Below are positions 26,681 to 35,048 of a stretch of 64,000 nt of DNA, piece by piece; within the stretch, counting starts at the first letter, position 1; each line of letters opens with the position of its first letter. The stretch lies in the NCBI GenBank assembly GCA_027023025.1, contig JALVXB010000034.1:29256-93255 (forward strand), given 5' to 3'. Under the pieces are notes generated by a model, which worked only from the letters and a program-made list of their open reading frames with translations, ran no database searches and was not told the origin of the DNA. This stretch comes from Caldisericaceae bacterium. Lineage in GTDB: Bacteria; Caldisericota; Caldisericia; Caldisericales; Caldisericaceae. Both the position numbers and the translations under genes were made by a program.

Positions 26681-27133
26681 ATGAAAATTGAAGAGCAGAT
26701 GGAAAAAGAGCGTATCATCTTGCCGAAACCCTCAAAGAGCCTTGGAAGTTATGTGCCTGTTATGAAATCAGGGAGTTTTGTTTATCTTTCCGGCGTTGTT
26801 CCTCTTAAGGGTGATAAGGTCGTAACGGGGAAATTCGGCAGGGAATTTGACGAGAAAAGTGGGAGAGAGCCTGCTGAGCTTTGTGCGCTCCAGCTCGTCG
26901 CAAATTTAAAAGATGCAATAGGTAATCTGGATAGAGTTAAACAGATAGTAAGGATAGAAGGATTCGTAAATTCAACGGACGATTTTAGTGCTCAGTCAAA
27001 GGTGTTAAACTATGTTTCTGACCTTTTAGTGCGGATCTTTGGCGATAAAGGTAAACACGCACGAATCGCAATTGGGGTGAACAGCCTGCCGTTAAATGCT
27101 GCTCTTGAAGTGAGTGCTATTGTAGAGATTTAG
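26681..27133 (+). CDS. RidA/YjgF-family protein
   Basis: The RidA fold protein, 150 residues, is of the YjgF/chorismate-mutase-like subgroup that deaminates or binds reactive enamines; the present member's substrate is unknown. Visible segments are PVMKSGSFVYLSGVVPLKGD, LCALQLVANLKDAIGNLDRV, IVRIEGFVNSTDDF and the C-terminal HARIAIGVNSLPLNAALEVS. The usual RidA arginine lies in HARIAIG. ATG 26681 is chosen over GTG 26672 because GGGAGG is correctly spaced. It converges on the radical SAM gene, 2 bases away. Confidence 0.88.
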   Translation: MKIEEQMEKERIILPKPSKSLGSYVPVMKSGSFVYLSGVVPLKGDKVVTGKFGREFDEKSGREPAELCALQLVANLKDAIGNLDRVKQIVRIEGFVNSTDDFSAQSKVLNYVSDLLVRIFGDKGKHARIAIGVNSLPLNAALEVSAIVEI

Positions 27134-27135
27134 TG

Positions 27136-28407
27136 TTAAAGGTGTATTTCGTGGGGTTCTGGATCTTGCATCATTTTACCCCACGCTTTTCCTATATGGT
27201 TTAATGCGACTTGGTTTTGGAGGAGGTGCACATAAAACATACCTTTTCGTGTGAGGATATAGTGTGTGCCTTTTATTTTTATAAAGTTACCTGCTTCTAA
27301 AATTTTAATTAAAAGTCGGGCTTTTTTGTCGCTATGTAAGCGTTTCTTAAATTCTGATTTTTGAAATCGAGTTTCGTATATTTTCCAGTATAGCCAGTAG
27401 TAATCGTCCATTCTTTTCGTGTAGTCCATTTTTACTACTTCTGCGCATTCTCCGCTGTTTATCCTTTCGATGTAATGCGGTATTGAAAATGTATTCATGT
27501 AAAATTTTCCTGGCACTTTGGTTGCTGCACTTGCTCCAAGCCCTATGTAATACATTCGTGAAACTGAAGAAAATTCAGCTCCGTCAGGCTTTTTAAACCC
27601 CCATACGGAGGCAGGGACAAACTCGTTTTCTGTTAGCACATCGTACATTAAGTAGAACATTCTTTTTCGAGAATTAAAAGACGGTAATTTTACAGAATTT
27701 ATCTTTAAAAATTTTCCTACTTGTGAGTATGGAAATGTAAAGAGAGGGTAACCGGTAACTTGCTGTGCCTCTGCCTCGATCGCCTTTTTCAAGTCATACT
27801 CAAAGTCTTTTTCACTTTGTTCTGGTAATACAAACATTAAGTCTATATTTATATTGTTTATGTACTTTTTGACAATTTCGATCGCGTTCATTGCGGTTTG
27901 TGCGTCGTAATTCCTTCCTATGGCTCTGAGGAATTTGTTCTGAAAAGACTGCACGCCTATGCTTACCATTCCTGTTCCCAAATCTTTCAACATGGCCATT
28001 TTTTCTTCAGTGATGTCGTTTGGGTTTGTTTCTATAAAAATTGTATTTTCTTTCAGGAGAAATTCGTCTTTTATCTTTGTTACGATCTTTTCAAGATTTT
28101 TGCCTATTGTTGTTGGGGTACCACCACCTATGTAAAAGGAGGTAATTTCTACTTTGCCTACTTTGTTTTTGATTAACTCAATTTCCTTGATTACGGCATT
28201 TGTGTAGTGTTCTGACAGTGTATTTTCGAGAAGAATTCTGTCGTATGGACAGTACGGGCAGAGCGAACGGCAGAACGGTATGTGTAAATAAAGCCCGATC
28301 TCTTTTGTTTCTGGAAGAATAAAGTCTTGTTCTTTTATGTGTGTGAACTTTCCGTATCTGCGTAGTTCTGGAAGAAAAAAATATTCAACTAATTTCCATA
28401 TACTCAT
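27136..28407 (-). CDS. HemW-like radical SAM protein
   Basis: The 423-residue protein carries the radical SAM cluster motif CRSLCPYC (CX3CX2C) after GLYLHIPF, exactly as in the HemN/HemW family. IGGGTPT, NPNDITEEKMAML, VSIGVQSFQ and NIDLMFVLPEQSEKDF follow, all HemW-type. The N-terminal 30 residues (SIWKLVEYFFLPELRRYGKF) extend beyond a standard HemW. HemW acts as a heme chaperone rather than an oxidase; which role this one has is unknown, and no other heme gene is in the window. It abuts the universal stress gene (TAA-ATG) and converges with the RidA gene. Confidence 0.85.
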   Translation of the reverse strand: MSIWKLVEYFFLPELRRYGKFTHIKEQDFILPETKEIGLYLHIPFCRSLCPYCPYDRILLENTLSEHYTNAVIKEIELIKNKVGKVEITSFYIGGGTPTTIGKNLEKIVTKIKDEFLLKENTIFIETNPNDITEEKMAMLKDLGTGMVSIGVQSFQNKFLRAIGRNYDAQTAMNAIEIVKKYINNINIDLMFVLPEQSEKDFEYDLKKAIEAEAQQVTGYPLFTFPYSQVGKFLKINSVKLPSFNSRKRMFYLMYDVLTENEFVPASVWGFKKPDGAEFSSVSRMYYIGLGASAATKVPGKFYMNTFSIPHYIERINSGECAEVVKMDYTKRMDDYYWLYWKIYETRFQKSEFKKRLHSDKKARLLIKILEAGNFIKIKGTHYILTRKGMFYVHLLQNQVALNHIGKAWGKMMQDPEPHEIHL

Positions 28408-28842
28408 TTAATCCGGGTTGAGGTTTGGGATGACCATAACGGGTATCGTCGAGTGCCTTAATACATTTATTGCAGTAGAGCCAAGCAGAAATTCCATTGT
28501 TGCACTCCTGCCCTGTGCGCCTATTACAATAAGGTCGGCTTTTTCAGTTTTTGCCGTGCTTAAAATAACTTTGTAAGGAATCCCGAAATCGATTTTTGTG
28601 TGGACTGTAAATCCGTTTTTCTCGAGTGTTTTTTTGACGGGCGCAAGCCGCTCTTCCGTTGTTTCTTTCAACCGTCTTATTTCGTTTTCTTTAAAAAGAA
28701 CTTTGGTAAAAAGTTCTTCGTATTCAATTACATTTACTAATACCACATACTTTGCGCCCATTTTTGAAAAGTTGGATACATATTTTGCGGCCATTTCGCT
28801 GAACTTCGAGAAATCGTAAGAGAAAATAATTTTATTTATCAT
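28408..28842 (-). CDS. universal stress protein (UspA family)
   Basis: The single-domain USP has 144 residues. IIFSYDFSKFSEMAAKYVSN is the N-terminal strand-helix and IVIGAQGRSATMEFLLGSTA the ATP-binding G-2x-G-9x-G-S/T motif, so ATP binding is likely. GGAGGAAAG precedes the ATG. It sits between uppP and the HemW-like gene with short spacing, probably one transcript from the uppP promoter. Confidence 0.93.
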   Translation of the reverse strand: MINKIIFSYDFSKFSEMAAKYVSNFSKMGAKYVVLVNVIEYEELFTKVLFKENEIRRLKETTEERLAPVKKTLEKNGFTVHTKIDFGIPYKVILSTAKTEKADLIVIGAQGRSATMEFLLGSTAINVLRHSTIPVMVIPNLNPD

Positions 28843-28864
28843 TTCTTTCCTCCTTTTTTATTAC

Positions 28865-29674
28865 TTATGCGAAGATTAAACCTAAAATACCAAGCAAGAT
28901 ACAGTAAATTGCAAAGTAGTAGAATTTCGTTTTCTTTATTACTTTAAAGAAAAATCCTATGGATAGAAATCCTACTACGAATGAGGTTATAAATCCTGCC
29001 AATATTGCAGAATGAGAAACTCCGGAAACTGAAGCATTAAGTGCGCTTTTTATCTCAAGTAGTCCTGCACCACCTATAGTGGGAATTGAAAGCAGGAAGG
29101 AAAAACGAGCTGCATCTTCTCTATTGAGTCCTGCAAAAACTCCGCCAGCTATCGTAGAGCCAGAGCGGGAAATGCCAGGGAACAGTGCGGCGATTTGTAA
29201 GAATCCAACGCTTAGTGCATGTTTTAGTGAAACATTTTCAATGCTGTCCCACTTTTTTCTGAAGTCAATACTGGAAAGGATCAAAATTGCTGCCGTAACG
29301 AATAAAAACAGCGAGACAATGTGTGGTTCTGAGAATACACTTCCAATTTTATCTGCGTACAGTACGCCGACAATTCCTGCTGGAAGTAGTGCAACAACCA
29401 GCATCCAGAATAGCCTTACATAGGCATTTTCTTCAGGGGTCCTGTTTTTCTTAAATGTGTTAAAGAATGCGAGAATCAAGCGCCATATATCTTTTATATA
29501 ATAAAAGAAAACGGCAAGAAATGTGCCCATGTGAAGTGCCATCACGAACGAAAGTGTAGGTGTGCCCCACTTGAAAATAGCTGGATAAATTACAAGGTTG
29601 CCCGAACTGCTTACAGGAAGAAATTCTGTTGCACCCTGGATAATGCCAAGTATAATCGATTGCAAAATGTTCAT
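28865..29674 (-). CDS. uppP: undecaprenyl-diphosphatase
   Basis: UppP (BacA) dephosphorylates undecaprenyl pyrophosphate to recycle the lipid carrier for peptidoglycan and other cell-wall polymers. The active-site motifs GIIQGATEFLPVSSSGNL (N-terminus) and FPGISRSGSTIAGG are present in a polytopic protein of 269 residues with about eight membrane helices. AAAGGAG precedes the ATG. It implies a murein or similar envelope made with undecaprenyl phosphate. Confidence 0.96.
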   Translation of the reverse strand: MNILQSIILGIIQGATEFLPVSSSGNLVIYPAIFKWGTPTLSFVMALHMGTFLAVFFYYIKDIWRLILAFFNTFKKNRTPEENAYVRLFWMLVVALLPAGIVGVLYADKIGSVFSEPHIVSLFLFVTAAILILSSIDFRKKWDSIENVSLKHALSVGFLQIAALFPGISRSGSTIAGGVFAGLNREDAARFSFLLSIPTIGGAGLLEIKSALNASVSGVSHSAILAGFITSFVVGFLSIGFFFKVIKKTKFYYFAIYCILLGILGLIFA

Positions 29675-29709
29675 AGTTTCTCCTTTCTATTAAAAAGTAC
29701 TTCCTGATT

Positions 29710-29750
29710 ATTATATTATAAGTTTGTTTTTATTGAAATAGTGATAAAAT
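29710..29750. promoter_or_regulatory. divergent promoter region between uppP and the DJ-1 gene
   Basis: On the minus strand TATAAT (29710-29715) faces uppP, with a weak TTTCAA upstream. On the plus strand TAAAAT (29745-29750) lies 19 bases before the DJ-1 gene ATG, with a weak -35. The -10 boxes are good, the -35 boxes poor. Confidence 0.4.
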
Positions 29751-29769
29751 TAATCTGGAGGTGAAAGAT

Positions 29770-30279
29770 ATGAAGAAAATCGCCGTGCTTATAGAAGACA
29801 ACTTTAACGAGTTCGAACTGATTTATCCTTATTATAGGCTTAAAGAAGCAGGTTTTGAATCTGTGCTCGTTGGACCTGAAAGGAAGTCGTACCACTCTAA
29901 AGCAGGGCTTGTGATGAGTGCGGAGAAGTCTATAAGTGAAATTAACTTTGACGAGTTTGACGGTGTGGTAATACCTGGTGGATATGCTCCTGACAGGCTA
30001 AGAAGAAGTGAAAAGATTTTGCAGTTTGTAAGGCAGATGTTTGACGAAGAAAAAGTCGTAGGTGCAATCTGCCATGCAGGCTGGGTGCTTATTTCTGCAA
30101 GAGTGGTGAACGGCGTTACGATGACCGGGTTTTATGCGATAAAAGACGATCTGAAAAATGCTGGTGCAAACTATGTGGATGAGGAAGTTGTCGTTGACGA
30201 AAATCTCATTACTTCAAGGCGACCTGACGACCTGCCTGCTTTTATGAGGGAAATCATCAACTTTTTAAACAAGGAGTAA
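29770..30279 (+). CDS. DJ-1/PfpI family protein
   Basis: This 169-residue protein has the DJ-1/PfpI glutamine-amidotransferase-like fold. The nucleophile elbow is VGAICHAGWVLISA, with the reactive cysteine before histidine, and GVVIPGGYAPDRLRR carries the PGG loop. An acidic residue (DNFNEFE) sits near the N-terminus, as needed for the active site. Members act as proteases, deglycases or chaperones; the function here is not decided. ATG 29770 is chosen over GTG 29761, since CTGGAGG lies before it. It starts the DJ-1-macro-RNase H-zinc ribbon group. Confidence 0.9.
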   Translation: MKKIAVLIEDNFNEFELIYPYYRLKEAGFESVLVGPERKSYHSKAGLVMSAEKSISEINFDEFDGVVIPGGYAPDRLRRSEKILQFVRQMFDEEKVVGAICHAGWVLISARVVNGVTMTGFYAIKDDLKNAGANYVDEEVVVDENLITSRRPDDLPAFMREIINFLNKE

Positions 30280-30282
30280 TTT

Positions 30283-30831
30283 ATGAAAGTGCTTGCTGAA
30301 AAAAACATAAATGGTGTATGGGTAAAAGTCGTTAAAGGAGACATTACAAAGGAAAAAGTTGACGCAATAGTAAATGCGGCGAATAAATACCTCTCTCATG
30401 GGGGTGGTGTTGCTGGTGCCATCGTCCGTGCAGGCGGATATGAAATCCAAGAGGAGAGTAGCGAAATTGTTCAAAAAAGGGGGCCATTGGAAACGGGAGA
30501 CGCCGTAATAACGGGTGCAGGCAACCTTCCATCTAAATTCGTTATACACACCGTGGGGCCTGTCTGGGGTGAAGGTGGCGAGGATGAAAAATTGCGTAAG
30601 GCTGTACTTTCTGTTTTGAAGTTGGCCACAGAGAAAAATCTTCAAAGCATAAGCATACCTGCGATAAGTTGTGGTATATTTGGCTTTCCAAAAGAACGGG
30701 GTACGAGAATTATTTACGAAACTATTAAGGAATTTTTAAGCAAAAACAAAACTTCACTTAAAGAGATACACCTTATAGGCATAGGCTCTGAAATTCCAGA
30801 ACTCTTCAGGAAAGCAGTTGAAAATGATTGA
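30283..30831 (+). CDS. macro domain protein (ADP-ribose binding or deacylase)
   Basis: This stand-alone macro domain has 182 residues. IVNAANKYLSHGGGVAGAIV, GDAVITGAGNLPSKFVIHTV and PAISCGIFGFPKERG are the ligand loops, closest in flavour to Af1521-type macro domains that bind ADP-ribose and remove it from acidic residues or hydrolyse O-acetyl-ADP-ribose. AAGGAG precedes the ATG, and it follows the DJ-1 gene with a 3-base gap. The next gene starts inside its last codons. No ADP-ribosyltransferase is visible nearby. Confidence 0.93.
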   Translation: MKVLAEKNINGVWVKVVKGDITKEKVDAIVNAANKYLSHGGGVAGAIVRAGGYEIQEESSEIVQKRGPLETGDAVITGAGNLPSKFVIHTVGPVWGEGGEDEKLRKAVLSVLKLATEKNLQSISIPAISCGIFGFPKERGTRIIYETIKEFLSKNKTSLKEIHLIGIGSEIPELFRKAVEND

Positions 30832-31219
30832 AGTTTACACAGACGGAGCTTCCAGGGGGAATCCTGGGAGGGCTTCGTCTTCATTCCTTTTTGTTGAAAA
30901 CGGGAGAGCGCTTCACTTTTCCTCCCAGTATATAGGAATAACGACGAATAATGTTGCTGAATATACGGCAATGATAAATGCTTTAAACTTTGCAGTTTTC
31001 AAAAATATCGTCCCTGATGTTCTCGTATCTGATAGCGAATTAGTTGTATCTCAGGTAAACGGAATTTATAAGGTGAAAGCTTCGCACTTAAAGAAATTAC
31101 TCGACGAATTGCTTGCTCTGAAAGGACGATTTCCTATGTTGAAGTTTGTTCATTCAAAAAGAGAGAATAAGTACATAAAAGTAGCCGACAAATTGTGCAA
31201 TATGATGCTTGATTTATAA
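30824..31219 (+). CDS. ribonuclease HI-like protein
   Basis: This 131-residue RNase H fold protein retains the four acidic positions: D in YTDGASRGNPG, E in NNVAEYTAMINAL, D in VSDSELVVSQVNG and D in VADKLCNMM. It lacks the basic handle region of E. coli RNase HI and resembles the short bacterial/archaeal RNase HI-like group. ATG 30824 overlaps the macro-domain stop by 8 bases; the track's TTG 30818 is less likely. It probably cleaves RNA in RNA-DNA hybrids. Confidence 0.9.
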   Translation: MIEVYTDGASRGNPGRASSSFLFVENGRALHFSSQYIGITTNNVAEYTAMINALNFAVFKNIVPDVLVSDSELVVSQVNGIYKVKASHLKKLLDELLALKGRFPMLKFVHSKRENKYIKVADKLCNMMLDL

Positions 31220-31221
31220 AA

Positions 31222-31455
31222 ATGCTGACGATTAGGTGTGCTAAGTGTGGAAGAAAGTTATTTCGATATTTAAAAATAGGTAAAGGGGAACTTCACATAT
31301 GTATAAAATCCCGAATTGAAAAGGATTTTACGGTTAGAGACGGTAAGTTTGTAAAGTGTCCGCGCTGTGGGAGTGTCGTTGGTGTGGATATAGGTGTTTA
31401 CATTAAGATGAAAAAGGGTAGGTTTGTGTCTTCTGGCACGAAAGTAAACAAATGA
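31222..31455 (+). CDS. small zinc-ribbon protein, unknown function
   Basis: The 77-residue protein has two CxxC knuckles, IRCAKCGRKLF at the N-terminus and VKCPRCGSVVG near 43-53, plus an extra cysteine in LHICIKS. The arrangement recalls Com-type zinc fingers. The C-terminus is basic (KMKKGRFVSSGTKVNK), consistent with nucleic-acid binding. It follows the RNase H-like gene after 2 bases, suggesting related function. Confidence 0.75.
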   Translation: MLTIRCAKCGRKLFRYLKIGKGELHICIKSRIEKDFTVRDGKFVKCPRCGSVVGVDIGVYIKMKKGRFVSSGTKVNK

Positions 31456-31481
31456 AAGCAAATAAAGTAAAATTTATCTTC

Positions 31482-31509
31482 TTTACAAATGTAATATTTC
31501 CTGTATAAT
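31482..31509 (+). promoter_or_regulatory. promoter of the BaiN-type flavoprotein gene, leaderless type
   Basis: TTTACA, a 16-base spacer and TATAAT; the -10 box ends 8 bases before the GTG start at 31518 with no Shine-Dalgarno. Confidence 0.65.
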
Positions 31510-31517
31510 TCCCTCTT

Positions 31518-32750
31518 GTGAAAAAAACAATTGTAATAGGTGGCGGTGCAGCAGGTATAATGGCTGCAATTCAAAGTGCGTCTTGTTCGGAAACCTATCT
31601 GATAGAAAAGATGCCTCGTTTGGGTTTGAAAATTCTCGTTTCCGGAAAGGGCCGTTGTAATGTTACTAACGCAGGAAGTATCGACGAGTTAATCAATGCG
31701 TTTGGGCGGAACGGAAGATTTTTGTACCATGCACTGTCAGAATTTTCAAATAGTGACCTGCGCAATTTTTTACGCAAAATAGGTGTTGAGACGAAAGTCG
31801 AAAGAGGAAAGAGAGTTTTTCCTGCTTCTGATCGGTCTAAAGATGTTTTGAATGCACTTAAAGAGGAATTAAAGCAGAAAAATGTACGGGTGATTACCGG
31901 TAAGTCTCTCGTATCTTTTATAACAAGCGGAAACAATATAATAGGTGTAAGACTTTCCGACGGTTCTGTTTTGAAAGGCAATTACTTCGTGCTTGCAACT
32001 GGCGGAAAAAGTTTTCCTGGCCTCGGAACGACAGGAGATGGGTTTTCAATCCTTAAAAAGTTGGGGCATACTGTAACTCCTCTATATCCTTCGCTTGTGC
32101 CACTTGTTCTTAAGGAAAAATGGGTGCCGTCCCTGGAGGGTCTTTCGTTAAGGAATGTAAGAATTACCGTATTGCTTAGAAACAAAAAGTATACGCATTT
32201 TGGAGACATGGTTTTTACATCTAAAGGTATTTCTGGCCCCATAGTACTTACGCTTTCTTCTGAAATCGTTCCTTTAGTGAACGGAGAGATACCTGCAGAA
32301 ATTGATTTTAAACCTGCACTTAGCAAAGAGATTCTCGAAAAAAGGCTAATCAGGGAATTTTCTGAGAACGGAAAGAAAAAGTTAAAGAATGTACTTACTC
32401 ATCTGCTGCCTGCAAGAATTATTCCTGTTTTTATTCAAGTAAGTGGTGTAAATAGTGACAAACGATGCAGCGAGATTACGAAAAATGAGCGTGAAAAACT
32501 CGTTTATACACTTAAACACTTTCCTATAACTGTTACTGGAAGTGAGGGCTTTGCCCATGCAATTGTTACGAAGGGTGGGGTTGGTTTAAAAGAAGTGGAT
32601 CCGCGAACAATGCGTTCTAAAATTGTTAATAATCTCTATGTAGTGGGAGAATTGCTGGATCTTGATGCAGTTACTGGTGGATATAACTTACAGGCATCTT
32701 TTTCTACTGGCTATGTGGCCGGAAAGAGTATCTGTGAAAAGAATGAATAA
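31518..32750 (+). CDS. NAD(P)/FAD-dependent oxidoreductase (HI0933/BaiN family)
   Basis: This 410-residue flavoprotein belongs to the HI0933/YhiN/BaiN family, whose cellular role is mostly unknown. The dinucleotide-binding motif is VIGGGAAGIMAAIQSA at the N-terminus. LGLKILVSGKGRCNVTNAG is the family signature; FVLATGGKSFPGLGTTGDGF and VTKGGVGLKEVDPRTMRSKI are also typical, and ELLDLDAVTGGYNLQASFST closes the FAD site. The start is GTG at 31518, supported by its promoter position. It lies between the zinc-ribbon gene and pdxS but has its own promoter. Confidence 0.92.
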   Translation: MKKTIVIGGGAAGIMAAIQSASCSETYLIEKMPRLGLKILVSGKGRCNVTNAGSIDELINAFGRNGRFLYHALSEFSNSDLRNFLRKIGVETKVERGKRVFPASDRSKDVLNALKEELKQKNVRVITGKSLVSFITSGNNIIGVRLSDGSVLKGNYFVLATGGKSFPGLGTTGDGFSILKKLGHTVTPLYPSLVPLVLKEKWVPSLEGLSLRNVRITVLLRNKKYTHFGDMVFTSKGISGPIVLTLSSEIVPLVNGEIPAEIDFKPALSKEILEKRLIREFSENGKKKLKNVLTHLLPARIIPVFIQVSGVNSDKRCSEITKNEREKLVYTLKHFPITVTGSEGFAHAIVTKGGVGLKEVDPRTMRSKIVNNLYVVGELLDLDAVTGGYNLQASFSTGYVAGKSICEKNE

Positions 32751-32760
32751 GTGCGAGTAT

Positions 32761-32788
32761 TTGATTTTTACATTAAAAATAATACAAT
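32761..32788 (+). promoter_or_regulatory. promoter of pdxST
   Basis: TTGATT, a 16-base spacer and TACAAT, about 24 bases before the pdxS ATG. Confidence 0.55.
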
Positions 32789-32812
32789 AGTAAATTGAGG
32801 AGGCGTGTGCTT

Positions 32813-33700
32813 ATGGAAGAAAAGTTTGGTACCGTTAAAGTTAAAAGAGGCCTTGCCGAAATGTTAAAAGGCGGGGTTATAATGGATGTTACTACTGTGG
32901 AACAGGCACAAATTGCTGAAAAAGCAGGTGCCGTTGCGGTTATGGCACTCGAAAGAATTCCTGCTGACATCAGGAAAGAAGGCGGAGTTGCCAGAATGGC
33001 AGATCCAAAACTCGTTAAAGATATTATGAATGCTGTTTCTATACCAGTAATGGCTAAGGTAAGAATAGGGCATTTTGCCGAAGCCCAGATTCTTGAAGCA
33101 ATAGGTATTGATTTTATAGACGAAAGTGAAGTTTTGACTCCTGCAGATGAAGTGCACCACATAAATAAGTGGAACTTCAAAGTCCCTTTTGTTTGCGGAG
33201 CACGCAATTTAGGCGAAGCGCTAAGAAGAATTGCAGAAGGGGCAGCAATGATTCGAACAAAAGGAGAACCTGGCACTGGTAATATCGTGGAAGCAGTAAG
33301 GCATATGCGAATTGTAATGGACGAAATTAGAAAGGTTCAGAACATGTCGGAAGAAGAATTGTATGTAGAAGCAAAAGAGCTCCGCGTACCTATTGACCTT
33401 TTGAAAGAGGTGAAGGAGTTAGGCAGGCTGCCTGTCGTGAATTTTGCCGCAGGAGGTATAGCAACACCTGCTGATGCTTCGCTAATGATGCAACTTGGCG
33501 CAGACGGAATATTTGTTGGTTCTGGCATATTTAAGTCTTCCAATCCAAAGAAGCGTGCAGAGGCAATAGTTGCTGCTACTACTTACTTTGACGATCCCAA
33601 AATCCTTGCAAAGATATCAGAAGATCTGGGCGAAGAAATGCCAGGAATTGACATAAGAGATCTTACCGATAAAGATAAAATGCAGTTAAGGAGTGAGTAA
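32813..33700 (+). CDS. pdxS: pyridoxal 5'-phosphate synthase, synthase subunit
   Basis: PdxS makes PLP from ribose 5-phosphate, glyceraldehyde 3-phosphate and ammonia delivered by PdxT. The 295 residues are standard. [41 protein letters not shown] and [19 protein letters not shown] carry the catalytic lysines, and [20 protein letters not shown] the phosphate site. ATG 32813 is chosen; GGAGG lies 11-12 bases upstream, and the protein then begins at the usual place. Its stop overlaps pdxT by one base. PLP produced here serves SpeA further down. Confidence 0.97.
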   Translation: MEEKFGTVKVKRGLAEMLKGGVIMDVTTVEQAQIAEKAGAVAVMALERIPADIRKEGGVARMADPKLVKDIMNAVSIPVMAKVRIGHFAEAQILEAIGIDFIDESEVLTPADEVHHINKWNFKVPFVCGARNLGEALRRIAEGAAMIRTKGEPGTGNIVEAVRHMRIVMDEIRKVQNMSEEELYVEAKELRVPIDLLKEVKELGRLPVVNFAAGGIATPADASLMMQLGADGIFVGSGIFKSSNPKKRAEAIVAATTYFDDPKILAKISEDLGEEMPGIDIRDLTDKDKMQLRSE

Positions 33701-34275
33701 TGGAAATAGGTGTGCTTGCTCTGCAGGGTGCCGTATCTGAACACATAGATATGCTCAAAAGAGCAGGAGTTGAGTCCTATCCTGTAAGGAAAGCAGAAGA
33801 AATTGAGAAGGTTGACGGTCTCGTTATGCCGGGCGGTGAGAGCACCACTATGGGCAGGCTTATTCAGGCCTTTCAATTAGAAGACATTATAAGGAAGCGT
33901 TTCGAAGAAGGTATGCCTATTTACGGGACCTGTGCGGGTATGATACTTCTCTCTAATCGAATAGAGGGCTTTGACCAGTTTAAGTTTGGCTTTATAGATC
34001 TAAAAATTATAAGGAATGCATTTGGAAGACAGGTGGATAGTAAAGAAATAGATCTTAATGTGAAGGGATTTGATAAGCCGTTTCACGCGATATTTATCCG
34101 TGCACCTGTAGGAAAAGACCCCGGGAAAAATGTAGAAGTGCTTGCGGAGGTACCTGAAGGTATTGTGTTTGCTCGTGAAAAAAATGTTCTCGTTTCTGCA
34201 TTTCACCCAGAACTTGGAAATGATTTAAGGGTACATTCGTTTTTTGTAGATATGGTTAAAAAATTTTTAAAATAA
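33700..34275 (+). CDS. pdxT: pyridoxal 5'-phosphate synthase, glutaminase subunit
   Basis: PdxT hydrolyses glutamine to feed ammonia to PdxS. The class I glutaminase motifs are VMPGGESTTMGRL, the nucleophile elbow YGTCAGMILL, and SAFHPELGNDLRVH with the catalytic His-Glu pair. The 191 residues and N-terminus (IGVLALQGAVSEHIDML) are standard. The start overlaps pdxS (TAATG). Confidence 0.97.
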   Translation: MEIGVLALQGAVSEHIDMLKRAGVESYPVRKAEEIEKVDGLVMPGGESTTMGRLIQAFQLEDIIRKRFEEGMPIYGTCAGMILLSNRIEGFDQFKFGFIDLKIIRNAFGRQVDSKEIDLNVKGFDKPFHAIFIRAPVGKDPGKNVEVLAEVPEGIVFAREKNVLVSAFHPELGNDLRVHSFFVDMVKKFLK

Positions 34276-34289
34276 TAGGAGGTTTTGAA

Positions 34290-35048
34290 ATGTCAGGACA
34301 TTCAAAATGGCATAACATTCAAGCGAGGAAAAGCTCGCAGGATGCGAAGAGAGGTAAACTTTTTACAAAGTTAACGAAAGAGATTATTATTGCTGCAAAG
34401 CAGGGAGGCGGCAATCCAGAAACAAATGCCCGTTTGCGTAATGCAATAGAGAAGGCAAAGAAGTTAGGGATGCCAATGGACAACATTAAAAAAGCAATTA
34501 TGCGTGGCACGGGTGAACTTCCAGGTGTTACTTACGAGGAGTTTACTTACGAGGCGTATGGGCCTGCTGGTGTTGCCTTTATTTTAAAAATTTCTACGGA
34601 CAACAAGAACCGAACTGTTGCTGAGTTAAGAAGAATTTTAAGCAATTACGGCGGTAGTCTTGCAGAATCCGGTGCGGTTTCCTGGAACTTTGAAAATAAA
34701 GGTGAGATTGAAATCGATCCAAACGGAATGGACTACGATGAACTCTTTATGCTCGTTGCCGATGCAGGCGGAGAGGACTTAAAAGAAGAAGAAGGTGTAT
34801 TTACTGTTTACACTGAACCGAAGTCTCTGGAGGATGTGCGTAAGAAGTTAGAAGAAGAAGGCGTTGTGGTGAAAAGTGCTGAAGTGGTGCTTGAACCAAA
34901 AACGACTGTTAAAGTTACAGGTGACGATGCAGTGAAAGTGCTTAAACTCTGCAATGCGCTTGAAGACCACGACGACATTCAAGACTACTATACAAACTAC
35001 GATATAGACGAAAACGAATTAAAGCAGATCAGTGAAAAGATCGGATAG
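34290..35048 (+). CDS. yebC: YebC/PmpR family protein
   Basis: The protein starts SGHSKWHNIQARKSSQDAKR, the hallmark of the YebC family, then AKQGGGNPETNARLRNAIEK and MRGTGELPGVTYEEFTYEAY. Members have been described as transcriptional regulators and, more recently, as ribosome-associated factors helping translation of proline-rich stretches; the latter is interesting next to tRNA-Pro genes, but is only context. The length of 252 residues is normal. The order yebC-ruvC-ruvA-ruvB is common. AGGAGG precedes the ATG. Confidence 0.95.
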   Translation: MSGHSKWHNIQARKSSQDAKRGKLFTKLTKEIIIAAKQGGGNPETNARLRNAIEKAKKLGMPMDNIKKAIMRGTGELPGVTYEEFTYEAYGPAGVAFILKISTDNKNRTVAELRRILSNYGGSLAESGAVSWNFENKGEIEIDPNGMDYDELFMLVADAGGEDLKEEEGVFTVYTEPKSLEDVRKKLEEEGVVVKSAEVVLEPKTTVKVTGDDAVKVLKLCNALEDHDDIQDYYTNYDIDENELKQISEKIG

